Shown here: one piece after another, positions 49,752-57,797 of the stretch
Numbering within the stretch: position 1 is the stretch's first letter
Layout: each line of letters starts with the position of its first letter
From: CADCVT01 sp036389155
GTDB taxonomy: Bacteria > Actinomycetota > Thermoleophilia > Solirubrobacterales > Solirubrobacteraceae
Direction: 5' to 3'
Length of the DNA stretch: 64,000 nucleotides
Assembly: GCA_036389155.1 (NCBI GenBank)
Contig: DASVQN010000007.1
Location: 1 to 64,000 of the forward strand
Program-made: the position numbers and the translations under genes
Notes under the pieces: generated by a model
Database searches by the model: none
Told to the model about the DNA's origin: nothing
Seen by the model: the letters and a program-made list of their open reading frames with translations, nothing else

Positions 49752-52049
49752 GTGCGCCACGGATGGCTGTCAGTCATCGCCGCGACGCTGCTGCTCCTCG
49801 TGGCCGCGCCGACCGCGTCCGCCACCCACCAGGGGCGCTACGTCCCGGCCGGCCTCGACCAGACGGTCGAGAGCACGCACTTCCTCATCCACTACGACGA
49901 TGCGACTTACACGCTCGCGCGAGCCGAGGCGCTGAGCGACGACTTCGAGGAGGCGCACTCGCGGCTGGTGAGCGGCGCGGGCGGCACCCCGAACGCGGGC
50001 CTGGCCGCACCGCCCGACGACGGCGACCTGAAGACCGACGTCTACATCAGCCGGCCGACGGCTCCGGGGTGGGACACCTTCAGCGGCGGCGTGGTGTTCG
50101 GCGACGGCGAGCACTTCTCGTCGTACGTCTTCATGACGCCCGACCAGCAGCCCGGCCCGGCGCGGTTCCGCGCGGCGCACGAGTACATGCACGTCATCCA
50201 GCGCGCCTACTTCGGTGGCAGCACGCTGCTGACCGAGAGCACGGCGAACTGGGCCGCGGAGTGGGCGCTGCCCGACATCGATCCGCGCGACGCGTTCTTC
50301 AGCGCCCCGTTCCTGCCGCTGGACTGCAGCTACGGGACGTGGCCGCCCGGCGGCGGCTCCGCGCCGAAGTGCGGCAACGGCTACTGGCAGTGGACCTTCA
50401 TGTGGCGCCTGAGCCAGCGCTTCGGGGTCGGGATCATCGACAGGCTGTTCGACGAGGTGGCCGCCGACTGCCCGTACGGCTGCACGCCGGCGCAGGATCG
50501 CGCGACGCTCGCCGACGTGATCGACGCGCAGGCCGGCAGCGACACGCTCGGCGGGCTGTACGCCGAGTACGCGCGCGACGTCTGGGTCCCGGCGCGCTGG
50601 AACACGGGGCCGCTGCCGACGACGGCGATGCAGTCGATCCACACCACGTGGGGCGACCCGGTCGCGACGACGGTGACCGCCGGGGTGCCGGGCGAGGACA
50701 CCGGCAACGTCGGCGTGGTCGTCGACCACCTCTCGACGCGCTACGTCCGGATCCGCAACGACGGGAGCTTCGGCGCGACCGGGCCGAACGACCTCCTGCG
50801 CATCGGGATCACGCGCCCCGCCGGGCAGACCGCGCCGTTCCACGCGCTCGCCCGCCTCGCCGACGGCAGCCTGGTCGACACGCCGGAGCCCACGGGCGGC
50901 GTGATCGACCTGGGCGCCGACGCGGCCGACCTCCGCGAGGTGATCCTGCCGATCAGCAACGACTCGGTCAGCGACGGGCAGGCCTTCGCCTATCGGGCGC
51001 GCTGGCTCCGAGCCGACCCGACGCCGCCGGGGAACGACACCGCGGCCGGCGCCGTCCCGATCGCGCGCGGCGTCGAGGCGAGCGCGAGCAACGTCTACGC
51101 CGGCGGCCGGGGCAACGTCGACGAGGCGACGAGCTGCCCGCTGATCACGGACGCCACGCGCGGCGTCTGGTTCCGCTTCACCACCGAGAACCACGGCGTT
51201 CACACGTACAGCGCGCAGGCCAGCGACTTCGACGCGGTCATCGCGCTCTACGACCACGACACCGGCGCGTTCGCGGGGTGCGACAGCACGGGCGTGTACG
51301 CCGGCGAGCAGAGCGAGGGCAGGACGCTCGACGTCTACGTCGGGCGCCGGGCGGGCGACACCGCCTTCGGGACGACCGCGCGCCTCGTCGTCAACGGGCC
51401 CGCGGCCGGGCCCCCCGAGCTCGACGTCACGACGCCCGCGCCGGGCGCGGTCCTGAGCGTCGCGAAGCCGACGTTCGCCGGCACCGCCGGGACCCGCGCC
51501 GCCGACGGCTCCACGATCACGGTGAAGATCTGGCAGGGCAACGACGTCTCCGCCCCGCCCGTCCAGACGCTGACCACCGAGCGGACGGGGTCGACCTGGC
51601 AGGTCGAGGCCGCGAGCGCTCTCGCCAACGGCAGCTACGTCTGGCGCGCCGAGCAGGAGAGCAGCCACGGGACCGGCGTCTCGGAGTACCGCGCGCTCGG
51701 CATCTCCGTGCCGTCCACGACGACGGGAACGGGCACGGGCACGGGCGGCGGCGCCGGGACGGGAGCCGGCGGCGGGACGGGCGCGCGCGCCCCGGACGGC
51801 AGCATCATCCCCGGGCCCATCGGCGGCGAGCCGGTCGTCGACGACGAGGGTCAGGGCCCCTCCACGGCCTGCGTCCGCGCACGCACCGCGTACGCGTCCG
51901 CGAAGCTCAAGGTCACCGCCGCCAAGAAGGCGCTGAAGAGGGCGAAGGGCGCGAAGCGGCGCAAGGCCGCGAACAAGAAGCTCAAGCGCGCGCGGACCTC
52001 GGCGCGCCGCGCGCTCGCGCAGCGCCGCCGCTTCTGCGGCGTGCGCTGA
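49752..52049 (+). CDS. secreted metallopeptidase-like protein with one Ig-like repeat
   Basis: A 765-residue exported paralogue of the preceding gene: signal peptide (SVIAATLLLLVAAPTASA), zinc motif HEYMH in AAHEYMHVIQRAYF, TESTANWAAEWALP, and WQWTFMWRLSQRFGVG. Only one Ig-like unit (51411-51710) is present, followed by a Thr/Gly-rich linker and the same Lys/Arg-rich tail ending FCGVR. GTG at 49752 gives the signal peptide; a TTG upstream is less likely. Two Cys pairs (CSYG/CGNGY; CPYGC) are conserved in both paralogues. The substrate is unknown. Confidence 0.8.
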   Translation: MRHGWLSVIAATLLLLVAAPTASATHQGRYVPAGLDQTVESTHFLIHYDDATYTLARAEALSDDFEEAHSRLVSGAGGTPNAGLAAPPDDGDLKTDVYISRPTAPGWDTFSGGVVFGDGEHFSSYVFMTPDQQPGPARFRAAHEYMHVIQRAYFGGSTLLTESTANWAAEWALPDIDPRDAFFSAPFLPLDCSYGTWPPGGGSAPKCGNGYWQWTFMWRLSQRFGVGIIDRLFDEVAADCPYGCTPAQDRATLADVIDAQAGSDTLGGLYAEYARDVWVPARWNTGPLPTTAMQSIHTTWGDPVATTVTAGVPGEDTGNVGVVVDHLSTRYVRIRNDGSFGATGPNDLLRIGITRPAGQTAPFHALARLADGSLVDTPEPTGGVIDLGADAADLREVILPISNDSVSDGQAFAYRARWLRADPTPPGNDTAAGAVPIARGVEASASNVYAGGRGNVDEATSCPLITDATRGVWFRFTTENHGVHTYSAQASDFDAVIALYDHDTGAFAGCDSTGVYAGEQSEGRTLDVYVGRRAGDTAFGTTARLVVNGPAAGPPELDVTTPAPGAVLSVAKPTFAGTAGTRAADGSTITVKIWQGNDVSAPPVQTLTTERTGSTWQVEAASALANGSYVWRAEQESSHGTGVSEYRALGISVPSTTTGTGTGTGGGAGTGAGGGTGARAPDGSIIPGPIGGEPVVDDEGQGPSTACVRARTAYASAKLKVTAAKKALKRAKGAKRRKAANKKLKRARTSARRALAQRRRFCGVR
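51411..51710 (+). repeat. single Ig-like unit matching the five-unit array
   Basis: One 100-residue unit (ITVKIWQGNDVS, NGSYVWRAEQ) clearly related to the five-unit array in the upstream paralogue, showing that array length changed after gene duplication. Confidence 0.75.
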
Positions 52050-52075
52050 GCCGGGTCCGTCGGCAGACTGTCCGG

Positions 52076-52645
52076 ATGGAGAGCGATGAGCCGGACCTCG
52101 TCGTGGTCGGCGAGAGGGTCGCGCTGGGCCCGCTGCGGCGCGACCTTGCCGGGTCCTACGCCCGCTGGATGAACCAGCTCGAGGTGCGCAGCGGCCTCGC
52201 CCAGCTGAACATCGCGACGCGGGAGACCCAGGAGAAGTGGATCGACGAGAACGTCGAGGCGGGCGCCAAGCGCGAGCCCGGCGCCGTCGAGTTCACGATC
52301 TACGACCGCACCGACTCGGCGCCGATCGGCACCACGGGCCTGTTCGACATCTCCCATGCCCACCGCCACGCCGAGTTCGCCGTCGTGCTCGGAGAGCGCC
52401 GCGGCCAGGGCCTCGGCACGGAGGCGGCCCGGCTGGCGCTCGACTTCGCGTTCCACGTGCTGCACCTGCGCAACGTGCTGCTGCAGACGCTGGAGTGGAA
52501 CGTCGCCGGCCTGACGGCCTACGAGCGCGCCGGCTTCCGTCGCATCGGCGTCCGCCGCGGCGCGGCGACGAGCCGCGGGCGGCCGACGGACATCGTGCTC
52601 ATGGACGCCGTGCCGGAGGAGTTCGGGGCCTCGGTCCTGGCCTGA
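52076..52645 (+). CDS. GNAT-family N-acetyltransferase (RimJ/RimL type)
   Basis: A 189-residue acetyltransferase with the start ERVALGPLRRDLAGSYARWMN, the acetyl-CoA loop ERRGQGLGTEAARLAL and the RimJ-like NVAGLTAYERAGFRRIG. It would move acetyl groups from acetyl-CoA to an amine, possibly a ribosomal protein N-terminus or a small molecule. The ATG at 52076 lies 26 bases after the preceding stop. It converges on the NUDIX gene with a 6-base gap. Confidence 0.85.
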   Translation: MESDEPDLVVVGERVALGPLRRDLAGSYARWMNQLEVRSGLAQLNIATRETQEKWIDENVEAGAKREPGAVEFTIYDRTDSAPIGTTGLFDISHAHRHAEFAVVLGERRGQGLGTEAARLALDFAFHVLHLRNVLLQTLEWNVAGLTAYERAGFRRIGVRRGAATSRGRPTDIVLMDAVPEEFGASVLA

Positions 52646-52651
52646 GCGCGC

Positions 52652-53386
52652 TCAGCGCCAGGCGAAGACCGGCTGCTCGTAGTGGTCGACGCGCTCGCCC
52701 GGGCGACCGTGGAGGGCGACGAGCGCGAACTGGTGCAGGACCGCGCCGGTGGGGGCGTGGATGAGGTCGTTGCCGAGCGGGACCTGGAGGACGGGGCGGT
52801 CGCTCTCGGGGATCTGGATCGCGCGGGGCTCGCCGTCGCGCAGGGCGTGCAGGCCGATGCGGTAGACGGCGAGCACCTCGTCGGGCGCGGGGCGCAGGTC
52901 CGGGTCGGCGCCGGCCCAGAGGACGACCGGGCTGATGACGTAGCCCGAGCGCGTCGGGTAGTCGTCGAGCCAGCCGAGGACGCTCTCCGGCCCGAGCCGC
53001 AGCCCGAGCTCCTCGTCGAGCTCGCGCAGGGCCGCGTCGAGCGCGGTCTCGCCGGCGTCGACGCGCCCACCGGGCAGCGCCCACTGGCCCGCGTGACGGT
53101 TCAGGCGCGACGCGCGGCGGCAGAGGAGGAAGGCCGCGCCGCCCGCGACGCCGATCATGCGGCCGTCGAGCGGGCGGCCGTCGGCGGCGCTCGCGTCGCC
53201 CGGCACCACCGACATGTCGATCGCCTCGGCGATCACCGGGTCGCCGTCGTGGCGCTCGGGATCGCTGTCGACGAGCACCAGGGCGACGGCCGCATGGCGG
53301 CGGTCGTCGAGCGGGTGGGCACGGCGCTCGTGGGCGGCCAGCCGGGCGGCGACCGTCTCCCGCAGCTCGTCGGTGAAGGGGATCAT
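52652..53386 (-). CDS. NUDIX hydrolase (NudL/CoA pyrophosphatase-like)
   Basis: A 244-residue NUDIX protein. The box is G-RVDAG-E-TALDAAL-RELDEELGL, a full GX5EX7REUXEEXGU, preceded by LNRHAGQWALPGG as in CoA diphosphatases. The N-terminal 60 residues form an unusual extension. It may hydrolyse CoA or another nucleoside diphosphate derivative. The internal ATG (MIPFTDE) is preferred over one 17 codons upstream. Cytoplasmic. Confidence 0.85.
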   Translation of the reverse strand: MIPFTDELRETVAARLAAHERRAHPLDDRRHAAVALVLVDSDPERHDGDPVIAEAIDMSVVPGDASAADGRPLDGRMIGVAGGAAFLLCRRASRLNRHAGQWALPGGRVDAGETALDAALRELDEELGLRLGPESVLGWLDDYPTRSGYVISPVVLWAGADPDLRPAPDEVLAVYRIGLHALRDGEPRAIQIPESDRPVLQVPLGNDLIHAPTGAVLHQFALVALHGRPGERVDHYEQPVFAWR

Positions 53387-53420
53387 CGCCGTGGTCCGCC
53401 GCTCACGGACGTGCGGTCCC

Positions 53421-55298
53421 TCACCGACGCACCGCACGCAGGTGAGGCGCGGCGAAGAACGCGGGAGGGTCGTCAGCCGCGACGCGATCTGACTTTTGAC
53501 ATAGAAGCGTGCCGCCGTCGGAGTACGTGCAGGACCACCCGGGCTCCAACGCGCCGTCGTTGTCCCACTCCGTGACCACGAGCGTCGACTCGTAGCACGG
53601 GGCGCCGCTCGTGAACGTCTGCTCGCTCACGCGGCCGCCAGACGTCGTCGACTCCGTCCCGCAGTCCACCTCGTGGTGCACGCGATCCTCCGCGTCGAGC
53701 TCATCGGTCGTAGCGTCCTGGGCGTCGGTCACCGGGCGATTCGCCGGCGGCACGTCGTGCTGCAGGAGGACGACGCGGCGGACGGCGACCACGCCGGCCT
53801 GCGTGTACTTGTAGTCCGAGTCGTACGTGACGACGTTGGCTCGCCAGATACGGCCCTTGTGGAGCCCTCGCAAGACGGCTGTCCTGCCGTCGTCGCACCC
53901 GAAGTCGACGACATGGCCGGCGCCGTCGTTGTCGTGTGCGCCCTGCGCCGCGATGCACTGCGCGCCGCTCGAGAGCACGATGCCGTTCGGCTCGTCGAAC
54001 GCGCTGTCCTCCAGACGACCGAGGCCCTTCACGTTCTCGATCGCGAGAAGGTCGGTCGTGAACGGCGACCTCGGGCACACGACGCTCGTCGCGTCGCCGG
54101 TCCCAGGCTCACCGACGGCGTAGCAGGGGTCGAAGACGCCGTTGCCCGCGAAGCATCGGTACGCCACGCCGATGTCGGAGCCTTCACCGCATCTCTCCCC
54201 CTGGGTGGTGTCGACGACGCGGAAACCCGCCGCGATCTGCGCATCAGCGGTGACCGGTGCTTGGCGCGTCACCTCCGTCGCCGGCGGGGGAGGCCGCTCC
54301 AGCAGAGCGTTCACGGCCGCGGCCATGTCGGCTTGGCCATTGCGATTCGGGTGGAACGACTCGTCGTCGATGAACTTCCGGTTCGGCTTGTAGCTGAGCG
54401 AGGGACCGTTGATCCATTCGCCGGCGTTCCCGCAGATCTCGTGACGCGCGAATCGCGCGGCGACATCGACGAACTCGAATCCTGCGGCGGTGGCCTTCTG
54501 CTTGATGAGCGAGTTGAACGCCGTCTCCTTCCCCCGGAGCATCGTCGCCTCTCCGCGCCACGGGCGCAGCTTCCCGCAGCCCTGCTCCTGCGCGGTGTGT
54601 GGAAACAGCTGCGGGTAACCGAGCACGACGATGCGGGCGTTCGCCGCCTTCGCCGCCAGCGCCGAGTACACAGCGTCGAGCTTCGCGCTGGCGCCGCTGA
54701 GCCGCCGATCGAGCAGCGCGCGGTAGGCGGGCGTGTTGCACGCGTGAGTCGCACAATGCCCGATCGTGTCGGCAAAGCCGACATCGTTGCCGCCGATGGT
54801 CAATGTGACCAGCGACGTCGCGCTGCCGATCGCCGGGTCGTCGAGTTGCGGCACATGGTCCTCGTGCCACGGTGTTCCGCCGTCGTGCGCAGGGGTGACG
54901 TTGCTGGTTCGCGCGCCGGAGCACGCTAGGAAGGCCCACGTGACGCCGTCCTTGACGCGGACGTTCGCGTCCGACGCGTACTTGTCGATGCGCTTGCCCG
55001 TGCCAGCGTCGCCGGACGACGCGACCTGGTACAGCGGCTTTGAGAAACCGCGGGGCCGGATCTGCTCGGCATACGCGCGTGTCGAACGATGGCACCGGTT
55101 GTTCTTGTGCCCGGTCTGTCGTCCCACCCTTGGGTCGTAGCCGTCACGGAAGTACGGGTCGATCCCTTCGCCGGCCGAGAACGAGTCGCCGAGGGCAACG
55201 TACGTGTACGGCTGCGGCACCTGCGCTCTCGCGCCGGGCGCGGCGCCGACCATAACGATGATTCCGGCGAGCGCCGGCAACGACCGCAGCCACGACAT
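53421..55298 (-). CDS. secreted SGNH/GDSL hydrolase with a Cys-rich C-terminal domain
   Basis: A 625-residue exported esterase-like protein. Signal peptide (LPALAGIIVMVGAAPGARA), then YVALGDSFSAGEG with the GDS nucleophile, an oxyanion GGND in LTIGGNDVGFAD, and the catalytic His in DESFHPNRNGQADM. The C-terminal half (from about 355) contains eight or more cysteines and a GxxxC-rich beta domain typical of actinobacterial exported proteins. It likely hydrolyses an ester on lipids or polysaccharide outside the cell. The sequence looks a little less GC-rich than its neighbours. Confidence 0.85.
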   Translation of the reverse strand: MSWLRSLPALAGIIVMVGAAPGARAQVPQPYTYVALGDSFSAGEGIDPYFRDGYDPRVGRQTGHKNNRCHRSTRAYAEQIRPRGFSKPLYQVASSGDAGTGKRIDKYASDANVRVKDGVTWAFLACSGARTSNVTPAHDGGTPWHEDHVPQLDDPAIGSATSLVTLTIGGNDVGFADTIGHCATHACNTPAYRALLDRRLSGASAKLDAVYSALAAKAANARIVVLGYPQLFPHTAQEQGCGKLRPWRGEATMLRGKETAFNSLIKQKATAAGFEFVDVAARFARHEICGNAGEWINGPSLSYKPNRKFIDDESFHPNRNGQADMAAAVNALLERPPPPATEVTRQAPVTADAQIAAGFRVVDTTQGERCGEGSDIGVAYRCFAGNGVFDPCYAVGEPGTGDATSVVCPRSPFTTDLLAIENVKGLGRLEDSAFDEPNGIVLSSGAQCIAAQGAHDNDGAGHVVDFGCDDGRTAVLRGLHKGRIWRANVVTYDSDYKYTQAGVVAVRRVVLLQHDVPPANRPVTDAQDATTDELDAEDRVHHEVDCGTESTTSGGRVSEQTFTSGAPCYESTLVVTEWDNDGALEPGWSCTYSDGGTLLCQKSDRVAADDPPAFFAAPHLRAVRR

Positions 55299-55383
55299 CG
55301 CGCGTATCGTATGTGCACAGGGCGGAGGTCAACTACGGATCCTGGAGTCCGCGGCAGAGGTCAGGTTCCGCCGATACCGCGCG

Positions 55384-56361
55384 TTACAGCAGGGTCAGGA
55401 CGTGCCCTCGACGAGGATCCACGTCGCCGTCGACGAGCGCCTGCCATACGCGCTGGACGTCGTCGGGACCCGAGCCGTGCTCGATCTTCATCCAGTCGCC
55501 GACCCGCGCCGCGAGCGCGTTCCACGCCTCGCCCATCCGCTGCTGCATCGCGTCGCCGCCGAGGCGCTCGGTCATCTGCTCGATGTGGGTGGGGGCGAAG
55601 AAGAAGTCGGTCTGCCACTCGCCCGTCCCGCTCTGCAGGTCCTGCCAGTGCGTGGCTCCCACGACGACGTCCCGCCGCACGTCGGCGCTGCGGTGCAGGC
55701 CGTCGCGCACCGCGCCGTCGCCGCTCATGTCGACGAACACCACCGCCTCGCCGGCCAGCGCGTCGATCTCGTCGTACGCCAGGACGCGGTCGTAGAGGCC
55801 GAGCGACTCGGTGAACTCGCGGTTGCGCGCCGACGTCAGCCCGATCACCGGCCGCCCGCCGCGCGAGAGGAGGAACGCGAGCCCGTACGCGGTCTTCGAC
55901 GACGCGCTGCCGAGCACGACGGGGGTGTCGTCGCCGCTCAGGTAGTCGTCGAGCAGGAAGGACGTCCCGAACAGCGGGCGCAGGAGGAGCATCTCGTCGA
56001 GGTGCGGCGTGTCGGGCGCCACGCGCATGTACCGGTTGTACGTCGCGGGCAGCGAGCTGCGGTGCTCGGAGCGCTCGAACAGCGACTCGTCGAGCGTCAT
56101 CGTCACGGCCGCCGACATCGGGAAGTAGCCGTAGATCGTCTCGCCGGTCTTCACGACCTCGCCGATGCCCCACACGGGCACGCGGCCCCAGCCCTCCTCC
56201 GACGACGGGAAGAACTGCCAGTAGCTCAGCGCGTCGCCCATCACGCCGTAGGTCACGTTGTTCGCCGTCAGCGCGAACTTGGCGATCCGGACGTTCCCCT
56301 CGGCGTCGCCGTCGACGACCCGCGTCGTGCGCAGGTCGTCGCGGCGGACCTCGACGTCCAT
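55384..56361 (-). CDS. DUF2855 family protein
   Basis: A 325-residue protein: FALTANNVTYGVMGDALSYWQFFP, then PVWGIGEVV, a Rossmann-like VVLGSASSKTAYGLAFLL and GEWQTDFFFAPTHIEQ. DUF2855 proteins resemble MDR/quinone oxidoreductases without a characterised substrate. It begins at an ATG overlapping the aldehyde dehydrogenase stop by one base (TGATG) and completes a three-gene oxidation operon, suggesting a reductase or acyl-transfer step for the same substrate. Confidence 0.8.
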   Translation of the reverse strand: MDVEVRRDDLRTTRVVDGDAEGNVRIAKFALTANNVTYGVMGDALSYWQFFPSSEEGWGRVPVWGIGEVVKTGETIYGYFPMSAAVTMTLDESLFERSEHRSSLPATYNRYMRVAPDTPHLDEMLLLRPLFGTSFLLDDYLSGDDTPVVLGSASSKTAYGLAFLLSRGGRPVIGLTSARNREFTESLGLYDRVLAYDEIDALAGEAVVFVDMSGDGAVRDGLHRSADVRRDVVVGATHWQDLQSGTGEWQTDFFFAPTHIEQMTERLGGDAMQQRMGEAWNALAARVGDWMKIEHGSGPDDVQRVWQALVDGDVDPRRGHVLTLL

Positions 56362-57797
56362 CAGAGCTGCATCGACTTCAGGGTGAGGAACTCCTCGAGG
56401 CCGTACGGCCCCAGCTCGCGCCCGTGGCCGGACTGCTTGTAGCCGCCGAACGGCGCGAGCGGGTTGAACGCCGCGCCGTTGATCTCGACCTGGCCGGTGC
56501 GGATCCGCCGCGCGACCGCCTTGGCCCGCTCCTCCGACGCCGAGTAGACGCCGCCCGCGAGGCCGTAGTCGGAGTCGTTGGCGATGCGGATCGCGTCCTC
56601 CTCCGAGTCGTACGGCATGATCGCCAGGACCGGGCCGAAGATCTCCTCGCGCGCGATGGTCATCTCCGGCGTCACGTCGCTGAAGACCGTCGGTTGCACG
56701 AAGTAGCCGCGCTCCAGGCCCTCCGGCGCCTCCGCGCCACCGGCGACGAGCCGCGCGCCCTCCTCGACGCCCTTCTCGATGTACGAGCGCACCCGGTCGC
56801 GCTGGACGTCGGACACCAGCGGCCCGAGCGCGGTCTCCTCGCTGAACGGGTCGCCCACCGGCGTCTGCGCCACCGCCGCGGCGGCGATCGCCTCGACCGT
56901 GGGCAGCTGCTCGCGCGGCACGAGCATGCGCGTCAGCGCGCTGCACGTCTGGCCGGAGTTCAGGTAGCACTTCTGGATCCCGTTGACGACGGCCTTCTCC
57001 AGGTCGGCGTCGTCGAGGATCACGTTCGGCGACTTGCCGCCGAGCTCGAGCGCCACCTTCTTCACCGTCGCGGAAGCGACTTCGGAGACGCGGCGCCCCG
57101 CCCGCGTCGACCCCGTGAACGAGACCATGTCGACGCCGGGATGCGCCGCGATCGCCTCGCCGACGACGGGTCCGAACCCGGTCACGAGGTTGAACACGCC
57201 GGCCGGGACGCCGACCTCGTCCATAATTTCTGTAAGCACGAAGGCGTTGAGCGGCGTCACCTCGGACGGCTTGAGCACGACCGTGCAGCCGGCCGTCATC
57301 GCCGGCGCCACCTTCGCCGCGATCTGGTGCAGCGGGTAGTTCCACGGCGTGATCGCGCCGACCACGCCGATCGGCTCGCGCACCACGAGCGAGTTGCCGA
57401 TCTGCTGCTCCCACGGGATGTGCTCGACGAGGTGCGCCATCGAGCCGAAGTCCATGATCGGCAGCCCGGCCTGGACCATCATCGAGATCTTGATCGGCGA
57501 CCCGAGCTCCTGCGAGATGAGCGCGGCGATCTCCTCCTGACGCTCCTGCAGGCGCAGGGAGATCGCGGTGCACAGCTCGACGCGCTGCTCGAGCGGCGTG
57601 GCCGCCCAGTCCTCGAACGCGCCGCGCGCCGCCTCGACGGCACGGTCGACGTCGGCCGGGGAGCCCTCGGGGATCCGCCCCATGACCTCCTCGGTCGTGG
57701 CGTTGACGACCTCGATCGTCGCGTCGGACGACGGCGAGACCCACTCGCCGCCGATGTAGAGCTGCGCGTGCTCGACGAGCGTCGGCGTGGCGGTCAT
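56361..57797 (-). CDS. aldehyde dehydrogenase
   Basis: A 478-residue NAD(P)-dependent aldehyde dehydrogenase: ITPWNYPLHQIAAKVAPAM, LKPSEVTP, VSFTGSTRAGRRV, the general-base Glu in LELGGKSPNV and the nucleophile Cys in NSGQTCSALTRM; EEIFGPVLAI and PFGGYKQSGHGRELG near the end. It oxidises an aldehyde, probably the product of the GMC oxidoreductase encoded just upstream (ATGA overlap). Confidence 0.93.
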   Translation of the reverse strand: MTATPTLVEHAQLYIGGEWVSPSSDATIEVVNATTEEVMGRIPEGSPADVDRAVEAARGAFEDWAATPLEQRVELCTAISLRLQERQEEIAALISQELGSPIKISMMVQAGLPIMDFGSMAHLVEHIPWEQQIGNSLVVREPIGVVGAITPWNYPLHQIAAKVAPAMTAGCTVVLKPSEVTPLNAFVLTEIMDEVGVPAGVFNLVTGFGPVVGEAIAAHPGVDMVSFTGSTRAGRRVSEVASATVKKVALELGGKSPNVILDDADLEKAVVNGIQKCYLNSGQTCSALTRMLVPREQLPTVEAIAAAAVAQTPVGDPFSEETALGPLVSDVQRDRVRSYIEKGVEEGARLVAGGAEAPEGLERGYFVQPTVFSDVTPEMTIAREEIFGPVLAIMPYDSEEDAIRIANDSDYGLAGGVYSASEERAKAVARRIRTGQVEINGAAFNPLAPFGGYKQSGHGRELGPYGLEEFLTLKSMQL

